Positions 47,129 through 56,922 of a stretch of DNA of 64,000 nucleotides are shown piece after piece. The stretch covers positions 1 through 64,000 of the forward strand of contig JAFAVK010000011.1 in NCBI GenBank assembly GCA_019242475.1. Direction: 5' to 3'. The position numbers and the translations under genes are program-made. This stretch comes from Acidobacteriota bacterium (GTDB lineage Bacteria > Acidobacteriota > Blastocatellia > Pyrinomonadales > Pyrinomonadaceae). Position 1 is the first letter of the stretch, and the number at the start of each line of letters is the position of its first letter. The notes beneath the pieces are model-generated. The model did no database searches, was not told where the DNA came from, and worked only from the letters and a program-made list of their open reading frames with translations.

Positions 47129-49176
47129 ACCTCTCTCTCCGTCCCGCCAGGCCCCTTCGCGCGGGCCTCGCGGCCTGCGCGCTCGCGGCCGTCTGCTCCG
47201 CTGCCCAGGCGCAGCCCGCGCGCGACTCCGCGCCCGCGGCACGGCCCGCCCCGCAGACGCAGACTCAGCCGGCCGCCGCTCAGCCGCAGCAGACTTCGAC
47301 GCTCTCGCGCCGCGCGCAGGCTTACGCCAAGCTGCTCGAAGGCCAGCGCTACTTCGAGGGCGTGCGCTCGGGGACGCTCACGCTCGACGGCCTCAAGCGC
47401 GCGCAGGCCGCCTTCCAGCAGGCCGCGGAGCTTGAGCCGACGCTCTCGGAGGCGCGCGCCGCGCTCGCCGAAACCTACCTCATCACCAACGACCTCAAGC
47501 AGTCCGAGGCAGAGGGCCTGGCCGCCGTCCGCGCCAACAACGACAGCTACGGCGCACACCGCACGCTCGCGCGCCTCTACACGCTCCAGAGCGGGCTCGC
47601 CGACAAGAGCGTCAACCGCGAGGCGGCCGACAAGGCCGTCGGCGAATGGCGCGAGGTCATCCGCGTCCACCCGAACGACGCGGAGGCCTACGCGCTGCTC
47701 GCCGAGTTCTACGTCGCCACGGGGCGCGAGAAGGAGGCGGTCGAGGCGCTGCGCAAGTGGGCGACGCTGCCCGCTTCGATGGAGGGCCGCTTCTACCAGG
47801 TCGTCACGCAGGGGCGCGAGCTGAGCCCCGACGCGGCCAACGCGCGGCTCGGCGAAGTCCTGCTCGGCGCGGGGCAGACGGCCGAGGCCGTCGCCGCCAT
47901 CCGCCGCGCCATGGCTATCGAGCCCGACAACCCGCGCTACATCCAACTCCTCGGCGAGGCGTTCGAGGCGGGCGGCTCGGCCGACCCCAGCGTCATCGAG
48001 GAGCTGAAGCGTCTCGTCGCGCAGAACCCTTCGAACATCGGCGCCGCGCAGACGCTCGCGCGCGCACAGGCCCGCACGGGCAAGGTTGACGACGCGGTCG
48101 CGACGCTCAAGGGTTCAATCGGCGCCGTCAAGCCCGGCGGCGACGTGGAGAAGCTCCAACTCCAGCTCGCGCTCGCCAAGGTCTACGAGGACGCGTCGCG
48201 GTTCGACGAAGCGGTCGGCGTCTACGAAGACCTCCTCACGTCGCGCAACATCAAGGACTCGCCGCTCGCCAACGACCGCGAGCGCCGCTTCGCCGTCTCC
48301 GTGCTCCTCGAAATCGCGGGCTTGCGCCAGCAGGCCGGGCAGACCGAGCAGGCGCTCGCCGCCTTCGACCGCATGCGCGCCCTGCTCCCCGACACCGACC
48401 CGACCGCCGACATCCAGAAGGTCGAATTCCTCCGCTCGAACGGCAAGAGAAACGAGGCGCTTCAGGGCGTGCGCGCCGCGCGCCAGCGCTTCCCCGAAGA
48501 CGCGCGCCTGCTCCGTCTAGAGGCGCAGACGCTCGCCGAACTCGGGCGCACCGACGAGGCGCTCGCGCTCCTGCGCCCGCGCCTGAAGGGCGACGCGAGC
48601 GACTTCGAAGAATACCTTTTCATCTCGAGCATGCTGATGAGCGCGGGGCGCGGGACTGAGGCCGTCGAGGCCGCCCGCAAGGCGCTCTCGCTCGCCTCGG
48701 CCGCAGACCCAGCGCAGGCGACGAACGCGCTGCTCATGCTCTCCTCGGCGCAGGAGCGCGCCGGCGACACGAAAGGTGCCGAGGAGACGCTCCGCCAAGT
48801 GCTCGCCAAGGACGCCAACAACCCGACGGCTCTCAACAACCTGGGCTACTTCCTCACGGAGCACGACCAGAATCTCGAAGAGGCGCGCGACATGATCGAG
48901 CGCGCCGTCCGCGCCGAGCCACAGAACCCCTCATTTTTAGACAGTTTAGGCTGGGTCTACTACAAGCTCGGCAAACTGAAAGAGGCCGAACGCTATCTAA
49001 GTGACGCGGCACGCCGCAACCCGACTTCGGCGACGATTCAAGAGCACCTGGGCGACCTCTTCAAGAAGCTCGGCCAGCAGGAAAAGGCACAAGCCTCTTG
49101 GCGCAAAGCCCTCTCGCTCGCGGCGGAAGCCGCCGACACGGCCAGAATCAAAGCCAAACTGGGCGAGACGAAATAA
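47125..49176 (+). CDS. Secreted TPR-repeat protein
   Basis: 683 aa from a TTG. A signal peptide ('GLAACALAAVCSAAQAQP') is followed by a Gln/Pro/Ala linker and TPR repeats from about 95 to 680. Examples: 'AFQQAAELEPTLSEARAALA', 'AIRRAMAIEPDNPRYIQLLG', 'ALNNLGYFLTEHDQNLEEAR' and 'FLDSLGWVYYKLGKLKEAER'. A periplasmic or surface scaffold is inferred. It is coupled to the preceding membrane-protein gene by a four-base overlap. Confidence 0.88.
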   Translation: MNLSLRPARPLRAGLAACALAAVCSAAQAQPARDSAPAARPAPQTQTQPAAAQPQQTSTLSRRAQAYAKLLEGQRYFEGVRSGTLTLDGLKRAQAAFQQAAELEPTLSEARAALAETYLITNDLKQSEAEGLAAVRANNDSYGAHRTLARLYTLQSGLADKSVNREAADKAVGEWREVIRVHPNDAEAYALLAEFYVATGREKEAVEALRKWATLPASMEGRFYQVVTQGRELSPDAANARLGEVLLGAGQTAEAVAAIRRAMAIEPDNPRYIQLLGEAFEAGGSADPSVIEELKRLVAQNPSNIGAAQTLARAQARTGKVDDAVATLKGSIGAVKPGGDVEKLQLQLALAKVYEDASRFDEAVGVYEDLLTSRNIKDSPLANDRERRFAVSVLLEIAGLRQQAGQTEQALAAFDRMRALLPDTDPTADIQKVEFLRSNGKRNEALQGVRAARQRFPEDARLLRLEAQTLAELGRTDEALALLRPRLKGDASDFEEYLFISSMLMSAGRGTEAVEAARKALSLASAADPAQATNALLMLSSAQERAGDTKGAEETLRQVLAKDANNPTALNNLGYFLTEHDQNLEEARDMIERAVRAEPQNPSFLDSLGWVYYKLGKLKEAERYLSDAARRNPTSATIQEHLGDLFKKLGQQEKAQASWRKALSLAAEAADTARIKAKLGETK

Positions 49177-49365
49177 AGGTTGATTTCTCTCGCATTTAGA
49201 GGCTAAAGTGTGCCCGCCTTCAAACGGTCGCACCCCTTCGACCGACTGAAGCGCGTCTCTCTCCTTTGAGTCGCGAAATTCCGTCTTAATCGAGGTAAGT
49301 GTTTGAGTTTTAAGTGGCTTGTCGTGTATCCGGCGTGTGTCAATTCTGTCGCGAAGTTTTAAGGA

Positions 49366-49394
49366 TTGACTACGGTCAAACGATGTTTTAACAT
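49366..49394 (+). promoter_or_regulatory. Promoter of the CAP-domain gene
   Basis: TTGACT (49366-49371), a 17-bp spacer, then TAACAT (49389-49394), in an AT-rich stretch 88 bp before the ATG. The rest of the 305-bp gap (49177-49481) holds no other feature I can support. Confidence 0.65.
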
Positions 49395-49481
49395 TGCCAA
49401 CAGGTTGACCGCTTGCCCAGTCTGGTCAATTTTGTCGGCCTCCTCCGGCCCAAGGGTTTGAAATTCAAGGAGTTCCCCCTT

Positions 49482-50153
49482 ATGTTTGCAGGGCGGTTCC
49501 CCCGTAACGCGTTCATACTGTTATTTTCTTTGAGTTTGACGGCACCGGCGGCCTTTGCCCGCAACGGCGGCAACGGCACGCCGAAGGAGACGGGCCGGAC
49601 GGGCGAGCGCCCCGTGGCGAGGCTCATCGGGACGGTCTACACGGGAGAGCCGGCGCCTGAGCGCCCGCGTCAGGCGACGCGCGTCTACGCGCCCGCGCCG
49701 GCGGCCGCCACACGTTCCTACGCGCCGGCCCCCGTCTCGGCCGCCGCCGTCGGAGCGACGGGCGACGAGCGCCGTGCCTTCGACCTCATCAACAGGGAGC
49801 GCCAGCGCATGGGCTTGAGCCCGCTCGCCTGGGACGGCGACCTGGTTCGGCTCGCGCGTTACCATTCGCAGAACATGGCGCGGGGCGGCTACCTGAGTCA
49901 CGTCGAGCGCGACGGGCTCGACCTGAAGGGGCGCGCGCAGGCGCTCGGGCTGCACGGTTGGAAGACCCTCGGCGAGAACATCGCGTATAATCAGGGCTAC
50001 GACGACCCGACCGCGTTCGCCGTCGAGCGCTGGATGATCTCTCAGCAGCACCGCGAGAACGCTTTGAGTCCCGAGTACACGCACGCGGGCGTCGGCATCG
50101 CGCGCGCGGCGGACGGGACGTACTACTTCACGCAGGTTTTCATGAGGCGTTAG
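49482..50153 (+). CDS. CAP/SCP-domain secreted protein
   Basis: 223 aa. Signal peptide ('AFILLFSLSLTAPAAFA'), an Ala/Pro-rich linker, then a CAP domain from about residue 98: 'RAFDLINRERQRMGLSPLAW', 'LARYHSQNMARGGYLSHV' (His), 'TLGENIAYNQG' (Glu) and 'HRENALSPEYTHAGVGIA'. Bacterial CAP proteins are extracytoplasmic; activity is unknown. 'aaggag' lies 10 bp before the ATG. Confidence 0.92.
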   Translation: MFAGRFPRNAFILLFSLSLTAPAAFARNGGNGTPKETGRTGERPVARLIGTVYTGEPAPERPRQATRVYAPAPAAATRSYAPAPVSAAAVGATGDERRAFDLINRERQRMGLSPLAWDGDLVRLARYHSQNMARGGYLSHVERDGLDLKGRAQALGLHGWKTLGENIAYNQGYDDPTAFAVERWMISQQHRENALSPEYTHAGVGIARAADGTYYFTQVFMRR

Positions 50154-50227
50154 CGCCGCCGGTCTTGACGAACGTTGAGCTTCCGGGCGGCCGGCGCTTT
50201 CGAAATAGGAGGCGCCGGCCGCTCTCA

Positions 50228-51160
50228 GTGTCAGCAGAGAAGATAAACGTTCCGGCCTTCGCCAAGATCAACCTCGGCCTGCGCGTCCAGGGCCGGCGCC
50301 CCGACGGCTACCACGAAATCAGGACGGTCTTCCAGACCGTCTCCCTCCGCGACAGACTCTCCTTCCAGGCGACGAACGACGGAAAGCTCGGGCTCGTCTG
50401 CTCCGACCCCGGAATCCCGACCGACGAGAGCAACCTCGTCCTACGCGCGGCCTCTGCACTGCGTGAACGCTTTGGCGTGAGGCAGGGCGCGCGCGTCGAG
50501 TTGGAGAAAATGATTCCGGCCGGCGGGGGCCTGGGCGGCGGCTCTTCGGACGCGGCCGTGGCGCTGGCCGCGCTCGTGACCCTGTGGGAGATAGAGACCG
50601 ACGGGGGCGAGTTGGCGAAGATCGGCGCGCGTTTGGGGGCGGACGTGCCCTTCTTTCTGCACGGCGGGACGGCGCTCGGGACGGGGACGGGGACGGAGAT
50701 TCGACCGCTCGAAGACGCGCCGAAAATGCACCTCGTCGTCGTCGCGCCGGGCGTCCACGTCTCGACGGCGGAGGCTTACAAGGCGCTCGGCGCTCCCGCC
50801 TTGACAAAGGTTGAACCGCTGGTTAACCTTTCTGTTTCGCGCACGGAGGCCGATTTCCCCGATTCACTCTGTGGTGTGTGGTCGAACGATTTCGAGGCCG
50901 TCGTGGTGCGGCTCTACCCCGAGATCGGCCGCGCGCGCGAAAGGCTGGTTGAAACGGGCGCGGAACGGGTCATGCTCTCGGGCAGCGGCTCAAGCGTCTT
51001 CGGAGTCTTTGAAAGCAACGGGGAAGCGGGGCGCGCGGGCGCGGCTCTGCAAGGCGAAAGCTGCTGGCGGGTCTTCGCGTGCGAGTCGCTGACGCGCGCC
51101 GAGTACCTCGCGGCGCTCGACCGCGTCGCGACGCTTCTCCGGCCGGGCGGCGGGGTTTGA
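50228..51160 (+). CDS. ispE: 4-diphosphocytidyl-2-C-methyl-D-erythritol kinase
   Basis: 310 aa GHMP kinase of the non-mevalonate isoprenoid pathway. 'PAFAKINLGLRVQGRRPDGY' at the start (catalytic Lys), ATP loop 'PAGGGLGGGSSDAAVALAA' and 'MLSGSGSSVFGVFE' near the C-terminus. The GTG at 50228 puts the conserved start at residue 7; an in-frame TTG at 50165 is the alternative. The order ispE, tRNA-Gln, prs, rplY, pth is a common bacterial arrangement. Confidence 0.95.
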   Translation: MSAEKINVPAFAKINLGLRVQGRRPDGYHEIRTVFQTVSLRDRLSFQATNDGKLGLVCSDPGIPTDESNLVLRAASALRERFGVRQGARVELEKMIPAGGGLGGGSSDAAVALAALVTLWEIETDGGELAKIGARLGADVPFFLHGGTALGTGTGTEIRPLEDAPKMHLVVVAPGVHVSTAEAYKALGAPALTKVEPLVNLSVSRTEADFPDSLCGVWSNDFEAVVVRLYPEIGRARERLVETGAERVMLSGSGSSVFGVFESNGEAGRAGAALQGESCWRVFACESLTRAEYLAALDRVATLLRPGGGV

Positions 51161-51169
51161 AACCGGGAT

Positions 51170-51241
51170 TGGGGAGTCGCCAAGTGGTAAGGCACCGGTC
51201 TTTGGAACCGGCATTCGTAGGTTCGAGTCCTACCTCCCCAG
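51170..51241 (+). tRNA. tRNA-Gln (anticodon TTG)
   Basis: Acceptor stem TGGGGAG (51170-51176) pairs with CTCCCCA (51234-51240), with discriminator G at 51241. Anticodon stem CCGGT/ACCGG encloses CTTTGGA, anticodon TTG (reads CAA). T-arm GTAGG-TTCGAGT-CCTAC. The 3' CCA is not encoded. Confidence 0.96.
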
Positions 51242-51250
51242 CTAAGAAAA

Positions 51251-51330
51251 GTGATGAGTGATGAGTGATGAGTGATGAGAAGGGAGTACCTTCTTTCACT
51301 CATCACTCATCACTCATCACTCATCACTCA
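51251..51330. repeat. Inverted heptamer-repeat hairpin (GTGATGA type)
   Basis: Left arm is four copies of gtgatga plus gaag (51251-51282); right arm is about four copies of the complement (51292-51330). It fills the gap between tRNA-Gln and prs and ends four bases before the prs ATG. Confidence 0.9.
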
Positions 51331-51334
51331 AACG

Positions 51335-52300
51335 ATGAGCACAACCGGCGGCATCAAGGTCTTCTCGGGAAACGCGAACAGGGCGCTGACTCAGGAGATT
51401 TGCAATTACCTGAACTGCGACCCGGGGCTGGCGACGACCGACAGGTTCTCGGACGGGGAGTTCAACTTCCAGATCACGGAGAACGTGCGCGGCGCCGACG
51501 TTTTCATCGTGCAGCCGACCTGCCCGCCGACCGACGCGCACCTGATGGAGCTGCTCATCATGCTCGACGCCTTCCGCCGCTCGTCGGCCGAGCGCGTGAC
51601 GGCGGTCATCCCCTACTTCGGCTACGCGCGCTCGGACAAGAAGGACAGGCCGCGCGTCTCCATCGGCGCGAAGCTCGTGGCGAATCTGATCGCGACCGCG
51701 GGCGCCGACCGCGTGCTGACGATGGACTTGCACGCGGCGCAGATTCAAGGGTTCTTTGACATCCCCGTAGACCACCTCTTCGCGGCGCCGGCCTTCATCG
51801 GCCACTACATGGATCACAAGCTCCCGAACCTGACGGTGGTCGCGCCCGACACGGGCGGCGCCGAGCGCGCCCGCGCCTACGCCAAGCGCCTCACGTCCGA
51901 AGACGGGAGCCCCGCCACCCTCGCGCTCTGCGACAAGCGGCGCGAGAAGGCGAACGTGGCCGAGGTGATGAACGTGGTGGGCGACGTGAAGGGGCGGAGC
52001 TGTCTGATTGTCGATGACATGTGCGACACGGGCGGCTCTTTGACGAAGGTGGCGGCGGCGCTCAGGAAGGAAGGCGCCGAGCGCATCCACACCTGCTTCA
52101 CGCACCCGGTGCTGTCGGGGCGCGCGTGCGAGGCTCTGGCCGAGTCGGAGATTGAGCGTATCGTGACGACGAACACGATCCCTCTGCGCGACTCGGCGTG
52201 CAGAGAGAAGAAGATTAACGTTTTGAGCATCGCTCCGCTGCTGGCGAAAGCGATTAAGTCGATCCACGAGGAGACGAGCGTCTCCTCGCTCTTCGTGTGA
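51335..52300 (+). CDS. prs: Ribose-phosphate pyrophosphokinase
   Basis: 321 aa. Makes PRPP from ribose 5-phosphate and ATP. 'IKVFSGNANRALTQEICNYL', 'RFSDGEFNFQITENVRGADV', 'MDLHAAQIQGFFDIPVDHL', 'VVAPDTGGAERARAYAKRL' and the PRPP loop 'LIVDDMCDTGGSL'. Length is normal. No Shine-Dalgarno is present: the repeat's right arm ends four bases before the ATG, so initiation must be unusual or leaderless. Confidence 0.97.
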   Translation: MSTTGGIKVFSGNANRALTQEICNYLNCDPGLATTDRFSDGEFNFQITENVRGADVFIVQPTCPPTDAHLMELLIMLDAFRRSSAERVTAVIPYFGYARSDKKDRPRVSIGAKLVANLIATAGADRVLTMDLHAAQIQGFFDIPVDHLFAAPAFIGHYMDHKLPNLTVVAPDTGGAERARAYAKRLTSEDGSPATLALCDKRREKANVAEVMNVVGDVKGRSCLIVDDMCDTGGSLTKVAAALRKEGAERIHTCFTHPVLSGRACEALAESEIERIVTTNTIPLRDSACREKKINVLSIAPLLAKAIKSIHEETSVSSLFV

Positions 52301-52333
52301 GGCGGAGGGCAAACACTTTACGTGGCGGGCAGA

Positions 52334-52387
52334 CCGTGACAGGTTCAAAGCTTTCACACGCCACCTGTCACGGCCGACCGTTCACGG
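52334..52387. repeat. Degenerate heptamer hairpin (GTGACAG type)
   Basis: ccgtgacaggt (52334-52344) pairs with acctgtcacgg (52363-52373). A further 'ccgttcacgg' at 52378-52387 continues the 7-bp rhythm; on the minus strand it reads gtgaacg, gtcggcc, gtgacag, gtggcgt, gtgaaag. It lies between prs and rplY. Confidence 0.65.
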
Positions 52388-52403
52388 CTTTTAAGGAGTC
52401 ATC

Positions 52404-53057
52404 ATGGCAGAGAGACAAGAGATAACGGTGCGCGCCGAGCTGCGCGCTGGACGCGGCAAGAACGACGCGCGGCGTTTGCGCGCGCGCGGAATGGTGCCGC
52501 TCACGGTCTACGGCGGCGAGGGCGAGCCCATCGCGGCCGCCGCGCCGCTGGCGGAGCTGGCCGCGATCCTGCGGTCGGGGGCGGGGCACAACGCCATCTT
52601 CACGCTCGACGTGGACGGCGTCGGCCCGAACGAGGTCATGTTCCTCGACCGGCAGATCGACCCCGTCAAGACGCGGCTCATCCACGCAGACCTGCGCCGC
52701 CTCGTGCGCGGGCAGGAGATCGAGGTCTCCGTCCGGCTCGAACTTGAAGGCGAGCCCACGGGCGCGTCCGACGGCGGCGGCATCCTCGAACAGCTCCTGC
52801 GCGAGGTCGAGATTCGCTGCCGCCCGAACATCATCCCCGACTTCATCAGCGTTGACGTGTCGCACCTCGGCGCCCACGACGTGCTGCACGTCTCGGACGT
52901 GAAGGTCGATGAGGGCATCACCATCCTGACCGACCCCGAGACGGCCGTCGCCACCGTCGCCGTCCTCCGTGAGGAGCCGGTCGAGGAGAGCGCGGCCGAG
53001 GGCGAGGTCGCCGAGCCCGAAGTCATCGGCAAGGGCAAGAAGGAAGACGAGGAGTAA
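52404..53057 (+). CDS. rplY: 50S ribosomal protein L25 (Ctc form)
   Basis: 217 aa. 5S-rRNA-binding ribosomal protein with the general-stress-protein Ctc C-terminal domain. 'GKNDARRLRARGMVPLTVYG' is the L25 signature, with 'PVKTRLIHADLRRLVRGQEI' and 'HVSDVKVDEGITILTDPETA' in the second domain. An acidic/Lys tail follows. 'aaggag' lies upstream of the ATG. Location between prs and pth is conserved in many bacteria. Confidence 0.96.
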   Translation: MAERQEITVRAELRAGRGKNDARRLRARGMVPLTVYGGEGEPIAAAAPLAELAAILRSGAGHNAIFTLDVDGVGPNEVMFLDRQIDPVKTRLIHADLRRLVRGQEIEVSVRLELEGEPTGASDGGGILEQLLREVEIRCRPNIIPDFISVDVSHLGAHDVLHVSDVKVDEGITILTDPETAVATVAVLREEPVEESAAEGEVAEPEVIGKGKKEDEE

Positions 53058-53060
53058 TGC

Positions 53061-53136
53061 GACGGGGGGAAGGGGAGACAGGGGGACGGGGCGATTGTTG
53101 TTTCACCCCGTCTCCCCATCTCCCGCTCTCCCCGTC
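53061..53136. repeat. Inverted octamer-repeat hairpin (GACGGGGA type)
   Basis: Left arm gacggggg, gaagggga, gacagggg, gacggggc (53061-53092). Right arm is the complement of gacgggga, gagcggga, gatgggga, gacggggt (53105-53136). The unit is 8 bp rather than 7. It fills the rplY-pth gap and ends 8 bp before the pth ATG. Confidence 0.87.
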
Positions 53137-53144
53137 ATCCGCCC

Positions 53145-53714
53145 ATGCTTATCGTCGGTCTGGGCAATCCGGGCGAGCGTTACGAGTGGACGCGCCACAA
53201 CCTGGGCTTCATGCTCGTAGACCTCCTGGCGCGGCAGGCGGGCGCGCAGGTCAAGCGCGCGGAGTGCCGGGCGCTCGTCGGGCGCGCGGAGCTTGAGGGG
53301 CGCGCGGTCGAGCTGGTCAAGCCGCAGACCTACATGAACCTGAGCGGCGAGTCGGTCGCGTGCCTCCTGCGCAAGCGCGCGGCGCTGAAGCCGGCGGGCG
53401 ACCTCTTCGTCGTCAGCGACGACATCGCGCTCCCCTTCGGCTCCATCCGCATCCGGCCCTCGGGTTCGAGCGGCGGGCAGAAGGGTTTGAAGAACATCAT
53501 CTCGGCGCTCGGCACGGACGAGTTCCCGCGCCTGCGCGTCGGCATCAAGCCGGAGCACCCCGTGGGTGACACGGCCGGCTTCGTCCTCGAACGCTTCCCG
53601 AAGGGGCAGCGCGCGGAGGTCGAGCAGATTCTGGAGCGGTGCGCCGAAGCGCTCCGCGCCGTCATCCGCGACGGCATTGACAAGGCAATGTCGCAGTTCA
53701 ACGGAGGCGCGTGA
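53145..53714 (+). CDS. pth: Peptidyl-tRNA hydrolase
   Basis: 189 aa. Releases tRNA from stalled peptidyl-tRNA. 'LIVGLGNPGERYEWTRHNLG' (catalytic His), 'LVKPQTYMNLSGESV', 'LFVVSDDIALPFGSIRIRPS' (catalytic Asp) and 'GSSGGQKGLKNIISALGTDE'. Normal length. No Shine-Dalgarno; the ATG follows a repeat arm by 8 bp. Its own stop TGA is the start of another repeat (GTGAACC). Confidence 0.97.
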   Translation: MLIVGLGNPGERYEWTRHNLGFMLVDLLARQAGAQVKRAECRALVGRAELEGRAVELVKPQTYMNLSGESVACLLRKRAALKPAGDLFVVSDDIALPFGSIRIRPSGSSGGQKGLKNIISALGTDEFPRLRVGIKPEHPVGDTAGFVLERFPKGQRAEVEQILERCAEALRAVIRDGIDKAMSQFNGGA

Positions 53715-53760
53715 ACCGTGACAAGAGGAAGACAATTCTATATTGTCACGGTTCACGGTT
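53711..53760. repeat. Inverted heptamer hairpin (GTGAACC/GTGACAA type)
   Basis: gtgaacc, gtgacaa (53711-53724) pairs perfectly over 14 bp with ttgtcac, ggttcac (53743-53756); a third partial unit (ggttcac) follows. It contains the pth stop codon. Confidence 0.83.
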
Positions 53761-53826
53761 CACGCCCCCTTTTCCTTCTTGCTTCGGCCGCAGAGCCGAG
53801 GCTAGACATCCAAAAGGAGGATGATT

Positions 53827-54249
53827 TTGGCAGAGAAGAGAGTTTACGAGGTCGTCTTCATAGTTGACCCCGACACGCAGGAAGAGGAGATGACGAAGCT
53901 GACGCAGAACCTCAGCACCGTCGTCACCGACCAGGGCGGCACGATCACGCGCAACGAAGTCCTGGGCCGCCGCCAGCTCGCCTACCGCATCGGCCGCAAG
54001 AACGAGGGCGTCTACGTCATCTTCGAGGTCGAGGGCACCGGCGGCGAGATCGCCGAGCTGGAGCGCCGCATGCGCGTCAACGACGCCATCATGCGCTACA
54101 TGACCGTGCGCGTGGACGAAGACCGCCAGCGCGCCGAGAAGCTCAAGGCGCGCCGCCAGCGCAAGGCCGCCAAGCGCCCGGGGTTCGCCGCGGCCGCCGC
54201 CGGCGGTGGCTCTGCGCCCGCGCGCGGCGGCGACGACAGCGAGGCTTAG
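53827..54249 (+). CDS. rpsF: 30S ribosomal protein S6
   Basis: 140 aa. 'RVYEVVFIVDPDTQEEEMTK', 'RNEVLGRRQLAYRIGRKNEG' and 'RRMRVNDAIMRYMTVRVDED' are typical S6. An Ala/Gly-rich tail extends past the core. The TTG at 53827 is preferred: 'aaaggagg' lies 6 bp upstream, whereas the ATG at 53821 directly follows it. It heads the rpsF-rpsR-rplI set. A small hairpin (cttcggc...gccgagg) lies in the leader, where S6/S18 autoregulation is known in other bacteria, but I cannot confirm that motif here. Confidence 0.95.
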   Translation: MAEKRVYEVVFIVDPDTQEEEMTKLTQNLSTVVTDQGGTITRNEVLGRRQLAYRIGRKNEGVYVIFEVEGTGGEIAELERRMRVNDAIMRYMTVRVDEDRQRAEKLKARRQRKAAKRPGFAAAAAGGGSAPARGGDDSEA

Positions 54250-54371
54250 GGACGCGCCCGCGTGTCGCCTTTAACTTAAGGGTCGGCGGGTCGAAAGGTT
54301 AGCGCGCCCTCTCGCTTAAAGAGAGGCGAGCCGCGCGGCCGCCCCGCGTTTGCAAAGAGAGAAGAGAAGAG

Positions 54372-54686
<315 letters not shown>

Positions 54687-54704
54687 AAGGAGGTTCACAG
54701 AAAG

Positions 54705-55259
54705 ATGGCAACGACTAACGTACTGCTCCGAGAGGACGTGGACAACCTCGGCGCCCGCGGCGAGATCGTCAAGGTGAAGTCCGGCTACGCGCGCAACTTC
54801 CTGCTCCCGCGCAAGCTCGCCGTGGAGGCGACGCCCGGCAACGTCAAGCAGATCGAGGCCGAGCGCGGGGCTCTGCTGAAGAAGGAGGCGAAGGAGCGCG
54901 CCGGCGCCGAGGCGCAGGCCGGGCAGATGGGCGGACTCCGCCTCAACTTCGAGCGCAAGGTCGGCGAGCACGGCCTGCTCTACGGCTCGGTGACGGCGAT
55001 GCACATCGCCGACGCGCTCAAGGAGAAGGGCTACGAGATCGACCGCCGCCGCGTCCACCTCTCCGAGCCCATCAAGGAGACGGGCGAGTACACCGTCAGC
55101 GTGCGCCTCCACCGCGACGTGAACGTCGAAATCCCCGTCACCGTCACCGGCGAGGGCGGCGCGCAGACCACGGCCGCAGCCGAAGCGGCACCCGCCGCGG
55201 CCGAGACCGCCGAGACGGCCGACAACACGGAAGCGGCCGCCGAATCGGCCGAGGCGTAA
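54705..55259 (+). CDS. rplI: 50S ribosomal protein L9
   Basis: 184 aa. 'VLLREDVDNLGARGEIVKVK' and 'SGYARNFLLPRKLAVEAT' form the N-terminal rRNA-binding domain. A long connecting helix (about 45-75) and the C-terminal domain with 'KLYGSVT'-type 'GLLYGSVTAMHIADALKEKG' follow. An Ala/Glu/Thr tail extends beyond the usual ~150 aa. 'gaaggagg' precedes the ATG. It ends 1 bp before a heptamer repeat. Confidence 0.96.
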   Translation: MATTNVLLREDVDNLGARGEIVKVKSGYARNFLLPRKLAVEATPGNVKQIEAERGALLKKEAKERAGAEAQAGQMGGLRLNFERKVGEHGLLYGSVTAMHIADALKEKGYEIDRRRVHLSEPIKETGEYTVSVRLHRDVNVEIPVTVTGEGGAQTTAAAEAAPAAAETAETADNTEAAAESAEA

Positions 55260-55260
55260 G

Positions 55261-55338
55261 AGAGTAGGCAGTAGGCAGATGGCGGTAGGCAGTTAAAGGC
55301 AAGAAGTCTTTAACTGCCTACCGCCATCTGCCTACTCT
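55261..55338. repeat. Inverted heptamer-repeat hairpin (GTAGGCA type)
   Basis: Left arm gtaggca, gtaggca, gatggcg, gtaggca, gttaaag (55264-55298). Right arm (55308-55338) is the complement, near perfect over 30 bp. Same unit family as 19991-20115. Confidence 0.9.
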
Positions 55339-55348
55339 CTTCAAATCC

Positions 55349-55380
55349 GGGGCGCGTCAACATGAATGTTGTCGCGCCCC
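55349..55380 (+). terminator. Hairpin after rplI, possible terminator
   Basis: An 8-bp GC stem (55349-55356 with 55373-55380) extends past a T-T mismatch by six more pairs. There is no strong T-tract. It lies after the ribosomal genes and overlaps the -35 of the proposed dnaB promoter. Confidence 0.5.
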
Positions 55381-55397
55381 TCTGCTTGTAGTATAAA
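55369..55397 (+). promoter_or_regulatory. Promoter of dnaB
   Basis: TTGTCG (55369-55374), a 17-bp spacer, then TATAAA (55392-55397). It lies 112 bp before the dnaB ATG. Confidence 0.55.
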
Positions 55398-55508
55398 GAC
55401 CGGCGGCGCGACCCCTCCGCGCTCCTGCGCCGTTGTGCCGCAGGCCGGGAAGGGGACGCGCCGTTTCCCTGTCTAGCCCGAGTCAGTTTTCCACAGGCCC
55501 TACTCCCG

Positions 55509-56870
<1,362 letters not shown>

Positions 56871-56922
56871 GAGCGCCCGGTGACTTGGGTTGTCGCGACG
56901 GCTAATACCCGCCCGTCTCCGG

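Noticed and set aside
53760..53826. S6/S18-binding autoregulatory leader of rpsF
   Set aside because: A small hairpin is present, but the diagnostic bulge cannot be established by eye; noted only within the rpsF entry.
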